NCBI RefSeq assembly: GCF_025639805.1
Contig: NZ_CP106735.1
Span: 4,249,501-4,313,500, forward strand
Source of the DNA: Reichenbachiella carrageenanivorans
GTDB lineage: Bacteria > Bacteroidota > Bacteroidia > Cytophagales > Cyclobacteriaceae
Length of the DNA stretch: 64,000 nucleotides
Direction: 5' to 3'
Shown one piece after another: positions 9,115-17,118 of this stretch (the first letter of the stretch is position 1; every line of letters begins with the position of its first letter). Made by a program: the position numbers and the translations under genes. The notes under the pieces were generated by a model. It was not told the DNA's origin, made no database searches, and worked only from the letters and a program-made list of their open reading frames with translations.

Positions 9115-10395
9115 ATGAAGTACCTCCTGCCTATCTTGTTCTTGGCTTCCTTCTGTAGCACCTACGCTCAATCTACTTCAGGTAAAACATACGATACACA
9201 AGTCGTCGAATTTGCCAAACTACCCGTACTCAGCTGGAAATCTACTAACCAAGTAGACGACAAGCCTGCATGGGAAGGATTTTTATTGGTAAAAGCCAAA
9301 CTCAACGGCATCTATGACCTCTCCGGTGGTCTACAAAACCAAGAGACCTTCAACGTAGGACAAATCGACGTATGGGGCCATGACAACCGCAATCGATTCG
9401 GAATGGACATGTATCAAACACAGCTGCGAATATGGAGCAAACGAAAAACTGCCACGAGTGATTTTGTAGGCTATCTGGAAGGCGACTTCTGGGGAGGAGA
9501 TGGTAGATTCAGATTGCGGAATGTTTGGCTAGATTATAAATTTCTACACATTGGACAGGACTGGAGTTTCTTTGGAGACAAAGACATCTGGCCCAATGTC
9601 CTCGACTGGGACGGCCCTCCTTCGGGCGTTTGGCGAAGATCGACACAGATCAAATTTTATTTCAAAAATCCAAATCATTGGTTGTTTGAGATAGGCATAG
9701 AAAACCCAGGAGCTGAGTTTACCTTCAACGAAGAAATAGAACCTGACATATCTGCCTCCTACCCTGTGATGCCCGATTTTGTAGGTGCGGCAAAAAAAGA
9801 AATGACCTTTGGCTACCTCAGACTCGCCGCGATCTATCGCAACCTCACCTACGACTACTCGGGTACCAATATTTCCAAATCTGGCTATGGAGCTGCGTTA
9901 TCTGGCTATATCCATACGCATGCCGATCGTAAAAATCCATTGCAGTTTCAGATAGTCGGAGGCCGTGGCATCGCCAGTTACTTGGCCTCATTTGGAGGGC
10001 GCAACTACGATGGCGTACCTACTGGAACGGGTAGCATATCCACCGCCCCTGTGCTAGGAGGCTGGGTCAGCTATGAGCATTTCTTTGATTCGCGTTGGCA
10101 TGCCAATTTCGTGGTAGGCATCTCAAATTTCCTCACTCCAGAAATCACACAATTGGAAATCGGGCCAAACGACTATCCCGCCACCAACACCAAAATAGAG
10201 CTCGATCATCGCTATATAGTCGTCAACCTCATGTACGACCCTACCCCTGGTCTGACCTTAGGTATAGAATACAATTTGGGCAATAGATCCCTGATCTACA
10301 CGGGCAGCATAGATATCGATGGCTACATGACCAGTGAAATCACGCAAGGCCGCTCTGCTCAGCGCATCAGCTTTGGTGCATTCTTTGATTTTTAA
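9115..10395 (+). CDS. DcaP-like outer membrane porin
   Basis: 426 residues, signal peptide ending at about A18 (STYAQ). The mature protein is a beta barrel ending in phenylalanine (GAFFDF), as outer membrane barrels do. Blocks such as RFGMDMYQTQLRIWSK, GYLEGDFWGG, and IGQDWSFFGDKDIWPNVLDWDGPPSG resemble the DcaP-like trimeric porin family, which lets dicarboxylates and other small acids across the outer membrane. It lies after the uronate region, so uptake of organic acids is plausible, but there is no operon link and the substrate is unknown. Confidence 0.7.
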   Translation: MKYLLPILFLASFCSTYAQSTSGKTYDTQVVEFAKLPVLSWKSTNQVDDKPAWEGFLLVKAKLNGIYDLSGGLQNQETFNVGQIDVWGHDNRNRFGMDMYQTQLRIWSKRKTATSDFVGYLEGDFWGGDGRFRLRNVWLDYKFLHIGQDWSFFGDKDIWPNVLDWDGPPSGVWRRSTQIKFYFKNPNHWLFEIGIENPGAEFTFNEEIEPDISASYPVMPDFVGAAKKEMTFGYLRLAAIYRNLTYDYSGTNISKSGYGAALSGYIHTHADRKNPLQFQIVGGRGIASYLASFGGRNYDGVPTGTGSISTAPVLGGWVSYEHFFDSRWHANFVVGISNFLTPEITQLEIGPNDYPATNTKIELDHRYIVVNLMYDPTPGLTLGIEYNLGNRSLIYTGSIDIDGYMTSEITQGRSAQRISFGAFFDF

Positions 10396-10505
10396 TTTTG
10401 TCTGAATCTAGTAGCTAATGGAGGCTTGCAGAAGCTAAAGTGAAAGGCACTAAAGCGCATCATACAGGTTCAACTCCCTTTTGTGACCTATGAAGGGGTG
10501 CTCAT

Positions 10506-11006
10506 CTAATAGACCACTTCCCCTTTCGTGACCCACCTACCCCATAGGAGGTTATATCCGTGTACTTGCTGCGTAGGATGTCCGAGACTGTCCACGACTG
10601 GCAGACCATGATTCACCCAATCGAATAGGCCTCCGTAGAGATTTTTGGCATTAGTATATCCTGCCGATTTTAGTTGCTCCGCTACTTTCTCGCTGCGGTA
10701 TCCTACCGAGCAGTACACCAATATCTCGGCATTCTTGTCTACGTCCAATATGGTACGCACATCAAAATCATCATACCCGACCCATCGCGCATGCGCCAAG
10801 TGACTGACCTTATACTCCTCCTCAGATCTGGCATCGAGCAATACAGCATTTTCGGGAATACCATCCTGCACCTTTACCTCCTCCACAGCATGATCCAGCA
10901 AGCCGTCTACCATTCGATAAAACTTCGCTTCTTGCTTGTCCGATTTGTCGTCTTGTGCCTGCAGGGTAAATGGGACTAGGCAGAATATCGTAAGCCAATA
11001 CCTCAT
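10506..11006 (-). CDS. Exported rhodanese-domain protein
   Basis: 166 residues from the ATG at 11006 (MRYWLTIFCLVPF), which creates a four-base ATGA overlap with the thioredoxin stop; a longer frame extends to 11066 but lies inside the thioredoxin gene. A signal peptide ends near A18. A single rhodanese domain follows: LLDARSEEEYKVSHL, then the active-site loop CSVGYRS with C99, then NLYGGLFDWVNHGLPV. Periplasmic rhodaneses handle sulfane sulfur or bind partner proteins. Coupling with a thioredoxin suggests thiol or sulfur redox work, though the thioredoxin itself seems cytosolic. Confidence 0.85.
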   Translation of the reverse strand: MRYWLTIFCLVPFTLQAQDDKSDKQEAKFYRMVDGLLDHAVEEVKVQDGIPENAVLLDARSEEEYKVSHLAHARWVGYDDFDVRTILDVDKNAEILVYCSVGYRSEKVAEQLKSAGYTNAKNLYGGLFDWVNHGLPVVDSLGHPTQQVHGYNLLWGRWVTKGEVVY

Positions 11007-11299
11007 TGATGAGCCGCTATCACGGATTTCAGTTGTGCTTTGGTGGCTGTACCTGAGTGCCGCCACAGGATTTTCCCTTTCTTAAAAAGGATCATGGTGG
11101 GTATGGTACGGATTTGATAGACTTGAGACACTTTTTGATTTTTGTCTACATCTACTTTGATGACTTGTGCCTGCCCATTGAGCTCGCCTTTGAGTTCGGA
11201 CAGTACGGGTGCCATCTGCTGGCAAGGCCCACACCAGTCGGCATAAAAATCGACCAATACGGGTTGGTCTCCATGGATGATATCTGAAAAAGTAGCCAT
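11003..11299 (-). CDS. Thioredoxin
   Basis: 98 residues from the ATG at 11299 (MATFSDIIHGDQP). The frame is open up to 11335, but that start would lie inside the palindrome at 11323-11348, and family alignment favours the shorter form. It shows DFYADWCGPC with the redox pair C23 and C26 and the cis-proline IRTIPTMILF. It is a single-domain, cytosolic dithiol reductant. It is translationally coupled to the rhodanese gene downstream by a four-base overlap. Confidence 0.92.
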   Translation of the reverse strand: MATFSDIIHGDQPVLVDFYADWCGPCQQMAPVLSELKGELNGQAQVIKVDVDKNQKVSQVYQIRTIPTMILFKKGKILWRHSGTATKAQLKSVIAAHQ

Positions 11300-11322
11300 A
11301 AAAGCTGAAACGACTAAAATAG

Positions 11323-11348
11323 AAAAGGAGTTCAATTGAACTCCTTTT
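11323..11348 (-). terminator. Perfect 26-bp palindrome between lemA and the thioredoxin gene
   Basis: The 26 bases form a perfect palindrome with half-site AAAAGGAGTTCAA, which would make a long hairpin in RNA. It lies just after the lemA stop (11370) on the reverse strand and 24 bases before the thioredoxin start. It most likely ends the lemA transcript; the following bases are T-rich but not a pure T tract. An operator role for the thioredoxin pair is an alternative. Confidence 0.6.
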
Positions 11349-11369
11349 CATATAAAAAAATATCTTGTA

Positions 11370-11963
11370 TTAAAACTCTACAGTCGGTGCATTTTCGCTA
11401 CCCGCTTGGGCGGCAAATGGGGTTCTCTTTTCGAAGCCAAACATGCCTGCAAAAATCGTATTAGGAAATCTTCGAATGAGTGTATTATAGCTCTGTACGA
11501 TTTCATTGAACCTTCTACGCTCTACCGCAATTCTGTTTTCTGTACCTTCTAGTTGTGCCTGTAGCTCCAAAAAGTTTTGGTTGGCTTTCAAATCAGGGTA
11601 CTTCTCTACCGTCACCAATAGTCTAGATAGTGCCGAAGACAAGCCGCTCTGTGCCTCTTGAAACTGCTGCATAGACTGCGCATTCAAGTTGCTAGGGTCT
11701 ATCGTGGTGCTGGTTGCTTTAGCTCTTGCAGCAATCACGCCCTCTAGAGTCTCCTTTTCGTGAGCAGCATAGCCTTTCACGGTATTCACCAAATTAGGAA
11801 TCAAATCTGCACGTCTTTGGTACTGCGTCTCTACGTTGGCCCACTGCGCAGTCACGCCTTCGTCCATGCTCACCATGGCGTTGTATTTTCCGGTCACGGA
11901 GCTGTACATCCATATCACGACCAATGCGAGTACTCCGAGTATTATTAAAGTCTTTTTGTTCAT
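11370..11963 (-). CDS. lemA: LemA family protein
   Basis: 197 residues from MNKKTL at 11963 (an in-frame ATG three codons earlier is possible). One N-terminal membrane segment (about 5-23) is followed by the helical LemA domain: QYQRRADLIPNLVNTVKGYA, then LEAQLEGTENRIAVERRRFNE, and FPNTIFAGMFGF near the end. LemA proteins are membrane-anchored with a largely extracytoplasmic helical bundle and unknown function. It diverges from a TPM-domain gene with only 41 bases between the starts, an arrangement often seen for this pair. Confidence 0.93.
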   Translation of the reverse strand: MNKKTLIILGVLALVVIWMYSSVTGKYNAMVSMDEGVTAQWANVETQYQRRADLIPNLVNTVKGYAAHEKETLEGVIAARAKATSTTIDPSNLNAQSMQQFQEAQSGLSSALSRLLVTVEKYPDLKANQNFLELQAQLEGTENRIAVERRRFNEIVQSYNTLIRRFPNTIFAGMFGFEKRTPFAAQAGSENAPTVEF

Positions 11964-12004
11964 AATTGTCAAGGTTAAAATTCAAATTTACTACTTTAGC
12001 TGGA

Positions 12005-12868
12005 ATGAAAATCAAGAATATAAAAACTCTTTTCGTAGCTATTAGTTTCATTTTCCTCAGCAATCTTACAATTGCCCAAGACTATGTGCCCGTACCTGAA
12101 CTCAAGCAGCGAGTAACCGATCTCACACAAACAATCTCATCCAATAATCTTGAATATCTGGAAGATAAAATCGCCAGATTCGAGCAGGAAAAAGGCAGCC
12201 AAATAGCCATACTGATCTTGCCCACTACCGCCCCGGAAGAAATCGAACAATACAGCATTCGTGTAGCCGAAAAGTGGAAAATCGGCCGTGGAGGCGTAGA
12301 CGATGGCGTCTTGATGATCATCGCCAAAGACGACCGAAAACTCAGAATAGACGTAGGCTACGGCCTCGAAGGAGCCATTCCCGACATCTATGCCAAGCGC
12401 ATCATTGAAAACATCATCACACCAGAATTTAGACACGGGCAATTTGCCGTTGGTATCAATGGTGGCCTAGATGCTATTATCAATCTGATCAATGGCGAGG
12501 ACTTGCCTGCCGTGACCCAAGCCAACCACAAACCCCAAGGCTCTGGCAAGCGGATGTCGATTTGGCTCATGGTCTTTGGAGTCATCGCGCTCAGTGTGAT
12601 CAAGTCGATGATTAAAAAATCATCTATAAAATATGCAATTGCGATCGCGATTGCCATTCTACTCGGTTTCCTTTTCGCCGATATCTTGATGGGCATCATC
12701 TCGCTCGTCGTTTCTCTGGTGATGCTGTTTGGCAACTCTAGTGGAAGAGGCGGTGGAGGTTACTACGGGGGCTCTGGCGGAGGATTCTCCTCAGGCCGTG
12801 GTGGATTTGGAGGCTTCTCTGGTGGAGGCGGCGGATTCGGCGGAGGCGGTGCTTCTGGAGGCTGGTAG
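12005..12868 (+). CDS. TPM-domain membrane protein with Gly-rich tail (YgcG family)
   Basis: 287 residues from the ATG at 12005; an upstream in-frame start at 11966 would place coding in the divergent promoter. A signal peptide ends near A24-Q25. The TPM phosphatase-like domain (about 30-165) includes QIAILILPTT, EKWKIGRGGVDDGVLMIIAKDDRKLRIDVGYGLEGAIPD in pieces, and INGGLDAIINLI. Two or three hydrophobic segments (about 178-235) precede a glycine/serine-rich C-terminus. Such proteins work with LemA in the cell envelope, role undefined. Confidence 0.88.
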   Translation: MKIKNIKTLFVAISFIFLSNLTIAQDYVPVPELKQRVTDLTQTISSNNLEYLEDKIARFEQEKGSQIAILILPTTAPEEIEQYSIRVAEKWKIGRGGVDDGVLMIIAKDDRKLRIDVGYGLEGAIPDIYAKRIIENIITPEFRHGQFAVGINGGLDAIINLINGEDLPAVTQANHKPQGSGKRMSIWLMVFGVIALSVIKSMIKKSSIKYAIAIAIAILLGFLFADILMGIISLVVSLVMLFGNSSGRGGGGYYGGSGGGFSSGRGGFGGFSGGGGGFGGGGASGGW

Positions 12869-12960
12869 TGGAGATACGCCATGCGCAGCTCCTAATGCCT
12901 CCATACCGACATCAGATCAAAAAAAATAGAAAATATTGGCTATAGCCAAAACCAACAGAT

Positions 12961-13614
12961 ATGAGAAAGAAATTCGAATTTTCGGAAGCAGATAAAAAAC
13001 AAGTAAAAGAGGCCATACAAGCGCTAGAGCAAAAAACAGCTGGCGAAATGGTGGTGTATTTTGCGAGAGAAAGCGACAGCTATTTGATGGCTTGTTGGAA
13101 ACTATCCAGCATTTTCGGGGCGATCTTCCTGACACTGATCGCTACCCTCTCGTATCTATGGCTCTTGCCTGCCTCGGTGAGCGTCATGACCATTTGCCTG
13201 ACAGCTATAGGCACTACTGCCATAGGCTTTGCGATCCCCTATTTTATACACACGCTGCGGGTGTCATTCACTCCAGATGAGATCGTGTCGCATCGCGTAC
13301 TCACCAAGGCTCGGGACATATTCTTGCAAGAAGAAATATTCAACACCACTGACCGAATTGGCATCTTGATCTACATCAGCGAGCTCGAACACCAAGTACA
13401 AGTACTGGGCGACTCGGGTATCAATGCCAAAATAGAGCAAGAAGACTGGAACGAAGTGCTCGGCCTCGTGATCCAAGGCATCAAAGCCAACAAACCCGCT
13501 CAAGGCATCGCCAGCGCCATAGGCAAATGCGAAGATCTGCTCCTCGCCAATGACTTTGTGAACGTAGTGAAACCCGACAATGAGCTGTCGGATGATATGA
13601 GGATAGAGGAGTAA
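12961..13614 (+). CDS. TPM-domain protein, short membrane form
   Basis: 217 residues without a signal peptide. A charged N-terminus (EADKKQVKEAIQALEQKTAGEMVV) starts the TPM domain, which is split by two membrane segments (about 45-65 and 70-95) and resumes with ILIYISELEHQVQVLGDSGI and LVIQGIKANKPAQGIASAI. It follows the longer TPM gene by 92 bases on the same strand; a lemA-TPM-TPM trio is common in Bacteroidota. The molecular function is unknown. Confidence 0.85.
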   Translation: MRKKFEFSEADKKQVKEAIQALEQKTAGEMVVYFARESDSYLMACWKLSSIFGAIFLTLIATLSYLWLLPASVSVMTICLTAIGTTAIGFAIPYFIHTLRVSFTPDEIVSHRVLTKARDIFLQEEIFNTTDRIGILIYISELEHQVQVLGDSGINAKIEQEDWNEVLGLVIQGIKANKPAQGIASAIGKCEDLLLANDFVNVVKPDNELSDDMRIEE

Positions 13615-13615
13615 C

Positions 13616-13649
13616 AAAAATGGCCTTGAGTTTCCTCAAGGCCATTTTT
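13616..13649. terminator. Bidirectional terminator between the TPM and aldo-keto reductase genes
   Basis: AAAAATGGCCTTGAG (13616-13630) and CTCAAGGCCATTTTT (13635-13649) form a perfect 15-bp stem with loop TTTC, with A and T runs on either side. It lies between two convergent stop codons and can end transcription from both strands. Confidence 0.92.
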
Positions 13650-13653
13650 AATT

Positions 13654-14646
13654 TCACCCTTTCAAAATCTTTTCTATCTCATCAAGCTCTTGCTGACTAA
13701 ACGCAATATTGTCGATACTAGCCAAGTTCTGCTTCAACTGTTCGACGCTACTGGCTCCGATCAGTACGGAAGTCACTACGTCATTTCTCAGTAGCCAAGC
13801 AATAGCCAACTGCGAAATGGTTTGCCCTCTCGATTCTGCAACTTCCTGCAAGGCCAACACCTTGTTGATTTTCTCCTCGGTGATATGATCAGACTTCAAA
13901 AAGCCCCAGTCTTTGGCCGCTCTCGAATCTTTAGGAATACCTTTCAAATACTTGTCGGTCAATAGCCCTTGTGCCAACGGCGAAAAGACAATACTGCCTA
14001 CGCCATGCGACGCCAGCGTATCTAGCAACCCATCTTCTACCCAACGATCAAACATCGAATATCGGGGCTGATGAATCACAAAAGGCGTTTTCAATTCCTT
14101 GAAAATCTTAGCAATTTCGGCCGTTTGCTCAGGCTTGTAGTTGGACACACCCACATACAAGGCCTTGCCTTGCTTCACGGCATGATCCAACGCCAAAGCA
14201 GATTCTTCTATCGGCGTATTTGGATCTGGCCTGTGGTGGTAAAAAATATCCACATACTCCAACCCCATTCTTTTCAAGGACTGATCCAGACTCGACAGGA
14301 TGTATTTTCGGCTGCCCCAGTCTCCATATGGCCCTTCCCACATGTGATAGCCAGCCTTAGTCGAAATGATCATCTCATCCCGATAGGACATCAGGTCTTC
14401 TTTGAGCATCTTCCCAAAGTTCTCCTCTGCCGACCCCGGAGGCGGGCCGTAGTTGTTGGCTAAATCGAAATGGGTAATCCCTTGGTCGAAGGCATACTGC
14501 ATCATTTTCTTACCGTTTTCATATTCATCTACATGTCCGAAGTTGTGCCAGAGCCCTAGCGAGATAGCCGGCAACAACAACCCTGATTTGCCGCAGCGTC
14601 GGTATTTCATGGTTTTGTATCTGTCTTCTGATGGTTTGTAAGCCAT
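13654..14646 (-). CDS. yghZ: Aldo-keto reductase, YghZ/Gpr type (L-glyceraldehyde 3-phosphate reductase)
   Basis: 330 residues. The AKR fold has the catalytic tetrad D61, Y66, K97 and a histidine in FYHHRPD (137/138). The opening MKYRRCGKSGLLLPAISLGLWHNFG and THFDLANNYGPPPGSAEENFG are characteristic of the YghZ branch, related to potassium-channel beta subunits. The E. coli enzyme reduces L-glyceraldehyde 3-phosphate and methylglyoxal with NADPH in the cytosol. The start is the first ATG of the conserved MAYKPSEDRY sequence. It stands alone, ending at a shared terminator. Confidence 0.88.
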   Translation of the reverse strand: MAYKPSEDRYKTMKYRRCGKSGLLLPAISLGLWHNFGHVDEYENGKKMMQYAFDQGITHFDLANNYGPPPGSAEENFGKMLKEDLMSYRDEMIISTKAGYHMWEGPYGDWGSRKYILSSLDQSLKRMGLEYVDIFYHHRPDPNTPIEESALALDHAVKQGKALYVGVSNYKPEQTAEIAKIFKELKTPFVIHQPRYSMFDRWVEDGLLDTLASHGVGSIVFSPLAQGLLTDKYLKGIPKDSRAAKDWGFLKSDHITEEKINKVLALQEVAESRGQTISQLAIAWLLRNDVVTSVLIGASSVEQLKQNLASIDNIAFSQQELDEIEKILKG

Positions 14647-14749
14647 AGTTTTTTTTTGGTTTTTGAAATTTAAAACAAGTCTTTATTGACCAGATGTCAT
14701 TGTATGACACCGGCAGTCTTAGTTTTGGGGATGGGTAGTGCCCTAAGGC

Positions 14750-15253
14750 TCAGAATTGTAAATCTAATCCTTTCGGATAATAATAAAAAAGCATCTCGGC
14801 AGGGCACTTGCCTACTTCCGACCAGCAGTCTGTATCGAGGCTTATGGCCGCCACTCCACAAGTGGGGATGTTAAAAATACTGACTTTCGCCAATTCGTTG
14901 GCATAGTCGGTAATGCCCGGATTGTGAACGAATAGCATCGCCGATTGATGCCCATTGTCCAAGCGGCCTATCACTGATGCCATGTCACCCTCATCGCCAT
15001 GAAATAGGGCTTCCTCCAACTCCAAATCAGCTATCAACTTGCCATATACATGCAAAAAACTAACAGCAGTGTCTTGTGTCCTGCGAGACGGACTGCTCAC
15101 AAATACATCTGGACAATTCACTTTTTCTTTGAGCACATCGGCCATTCGGGGAGCGTCCCGCTTTCCTCGTTTGTTGAGCGGGCGGTCTCTATCGCGCAAG
15201 CTGGCATCTTTCCAGCTGGACTTGGCATGCCGAACGAGGTAGAGGGTCTTCAT
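14750..15253 (-). CDS. SixA-like histidine phosphatase
   Basis: 167 residues. The histidine phosphatase signature LVRHAKSSW is at the N-terminus (H9 is the phospho-acceptor), with DRPLNKRGKRDAP and the second histidine in LFVHNPGITDYANEL. This matches SixA-type phosphohistidine phosphatases, which act on histidine phosphotransfer domains in E. coli. No phosphorelay gene is adjacent; it lies 60 bases downstream of the PolX-like gene on the same strand, so the two may be cotranscribed. Confidence 0.85.
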   Translation of the reverse strand: MKTLYLVRHAKSSWKDASLRDRDRPLNKRGKRDAPRMADVLKEKVNCPDVFVSSPSRRTQDTAVSFLHVYGKLIADLELEEALFHGDEGDMASVIGRLDNGHQSAMLFVHNPGITDYANELAKVSIFNIPTCGVAAISLDTDCWSEVGKCPAEMLFYYYPKGLDLQF

Positions 15254-15313
15254 GGGTTTAATTTCATCATCATAACAGATCAGAGTTTAAGCGCTCTTGT
15301 GGTAATATAAAAA

Positions 15314-17008
15314 TCATTTCTTCTTCCCTTCAAAATAGCTCGAAATCTCCTTTAGACTCATCGCATTGAGGCAATGAGCTTTAGTCAGCCCCCCTTTGCG
15401 AGCAGCCAGCAGACCATAATACATATCCTTGTAGCCCTCCATCTTATGTGCGTCAGGGTTGATGCTTAGGGTTACGCCTTTTTCCAAGGCATACTGAATC
15501 CACCTCCAATCGATATCTAGCCGATACGGGCTGGCGTTGATCTCGATCACTACGCCCCGTTCCGCGCAAGCGTCGATCACGGCCTTGTGATCTACAGGAT
15601 ATCCTTCACGTTCTAAAATCAACCGGCCAGTCATATGTCCCAGAATCGTAGTGTGTGGATTGTGAATGGCGGCGAGTAGACGATTGGTGGCTTTGGTCTG
15701 ATCCATGGTGAGCCCAGAGTGTACGGAGGCCACGATAAAGTCGAAACTAGCCAGAATCTCTTCTGGATAATCGAGCGATCCATCCGCCAAAATATCCGAT
15801 TCTATACCTGAAAAAACCTTGAACGGAGCTAATTCTTCATTCAGTTTTTTGATTTCTTCTTGCTGTGCTTTCACCTCAAAATCCTTCAAACCACTGGCAT
15901 ACACAGCCGTCTGACTGTGATCGGTAATACCCAAATATTCATACCCTAGGTCTCTGCAATGCTCCGCCATCTGCCGCAAGGTGTGTTTGCCATCACTATA
16001 AGTGGAATGATTGTGCAGAATACCTTTCAGGTCTTTCATTTCTATTAGTTCGGGCAGTTTGTTTTGCTTAGCTAGGTCAATTTCGAAACTCCCCTCTCTA
16101 AGCTCTGGCACCATCAGCGCCAAACCTGCCGCCTTGTATATAGTCGCTTCGGATTCGAATGTCTTTTCGTCTACCACGGCTTGCAGGGTCTTGCCCCCAT
16201 CAAGCGGCGCATGGAGATGCTTTGGATTGGCCGTGGTTTCCACCAATGTATTGTAAAACCGATCCGTAGCACAAAAGCGAATTTTGACAGGAATGTCACA
16301 CTTACCATAAATGCCGTACCAACTAAACGGCCCAGAAAGCTTTTCATTTTCCATAAAATCAGGAAGGAGATTGATCACCTGCCGAGTCGCTTCAAAATCA
16401 TCAGAAGCGATCAAAAAATCCAAACGGCTAATAGTCTCCATTCTACGGCGCAATTCGGCCGTTTCAGAAAACAAGGTAATTGTCGGTTGGTTTTCGAAAG
16501 CTGCTAAAATGTGGATCATAAAAGGCTCCACATTAGCATAGCGCTCAAAGCCCCGGCAGCTAAGTGCAAACTGTATGGCATGCTTCAATGACTCCTGTGT
16601 CTTTTCAGCAAACCCTTTGAGTTTGGCTACTCGGCCTTGCGCACAGAGATCGAGCAAATCTTCGAGCGTTTCTGCTCCACCTTCTTTCCAAAGTACTGCG
16701 ATTTTCTTTGGGCCAAACCCTGATATTTTAAACATCTCAATGACACCTTCTGGCGTATCTGCCTTCAGCTGATCCATACTTTCGAACGAACCTCTTTCCA
16801 ACAGCTGTACGATGTTGGCTGCCATGCCTTTGCCAATGCCTTCTATTTGGGGGATGTCGTCCGTAGCCAATGTACTCAGCTCCACATCCAATCCGCTGAT
16901 GGTATCTGCGGCAGTCTGATAACTCCGGGTTTTGAATGGATTCTCTCCATGAAGTTCCATGAGTTTGGCGGCAAGTTTGAGTTTGTTTTTTATTTCGGCG
17001 TTCGTCAC
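15314..17008 (-). CDS. polX: PolX-family protein with intact PHP nuclease and degenerate polymerase site
   Basis: 564 residues, usual PolX length. Helix-hairpin-helix motifs lie at about 52-66, 93-106 and 127-141. The nucleotidyltransferase palm follows, but the metal-binding DxD is R195-L-D197, the GS before it is not conserved, and the third aspartate position appears to be K242. The C-terminal PHP domain (from about 329) is intact: HNHSTYSDGKH with H332/H334, GITDHS, GIESDI, ASVHSG, LGHMTGR and INPDAHK. It should act as a 3'-5' exonuclease or AP-site enzyme in repair, not as a polymerase. It diverges from the flippase gene. Confidence 0.88.
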   Translation of the reverse strand: MTNAEIKNKLKLAAKLMELHGENPFKTRSYQTAADTISGLDVELSTLATDDIPQIEGIGKGMAANIVQLLERGSFESMDQLKADTPEGVIEMFKISGFGPKKIAVLWKEGGAETLEDLLDLCAQGRVAKLKGFAEKTQESLKHAIQFALSCRGFERYANVEPFMIHILAAFENQPTITLFSETAELRRRMETISRLDFLIASDDFEATRQVINLLPDFMENEKLSGPFSWYGIYGKCDIPVKIRFCATDRFYNTLVETTANPKHLHAPLDGGKTLQAVVDEKTFESEATIYKAAGLALMVPELREGSFEIDLAKQNKLPELIEMKDLKGILHNHSTYSDGKHTLRQMAEHCRDLGYEYLGITDHSQTAVYASGLKDFEVKAQQEEIKKLNEELAPFKVFSGIESDILADGSLDYPEEILASFDFIVASVHSGLTMDQTKATNRLLAAIHNPHTTILGHMTGRLILEREGYPVDHKAVIDACAERGVVIEINASPYRLDIDWRWIQYALEKGVTLSINPDAHKMEGYKDMYYGLLAARKGGLTKAHCLNAMSLKEISSYFEGKKK

Positions 17009-17118
17009 AGTGATTGTATTTTAGAATTGAGATATAAACTTACAAATTGCATAAGAATATAAATACCAAATTACGGTTTATAAGTTATCATTGCGGCGAA
17101 TCAAAGCTCAAAAACCGG

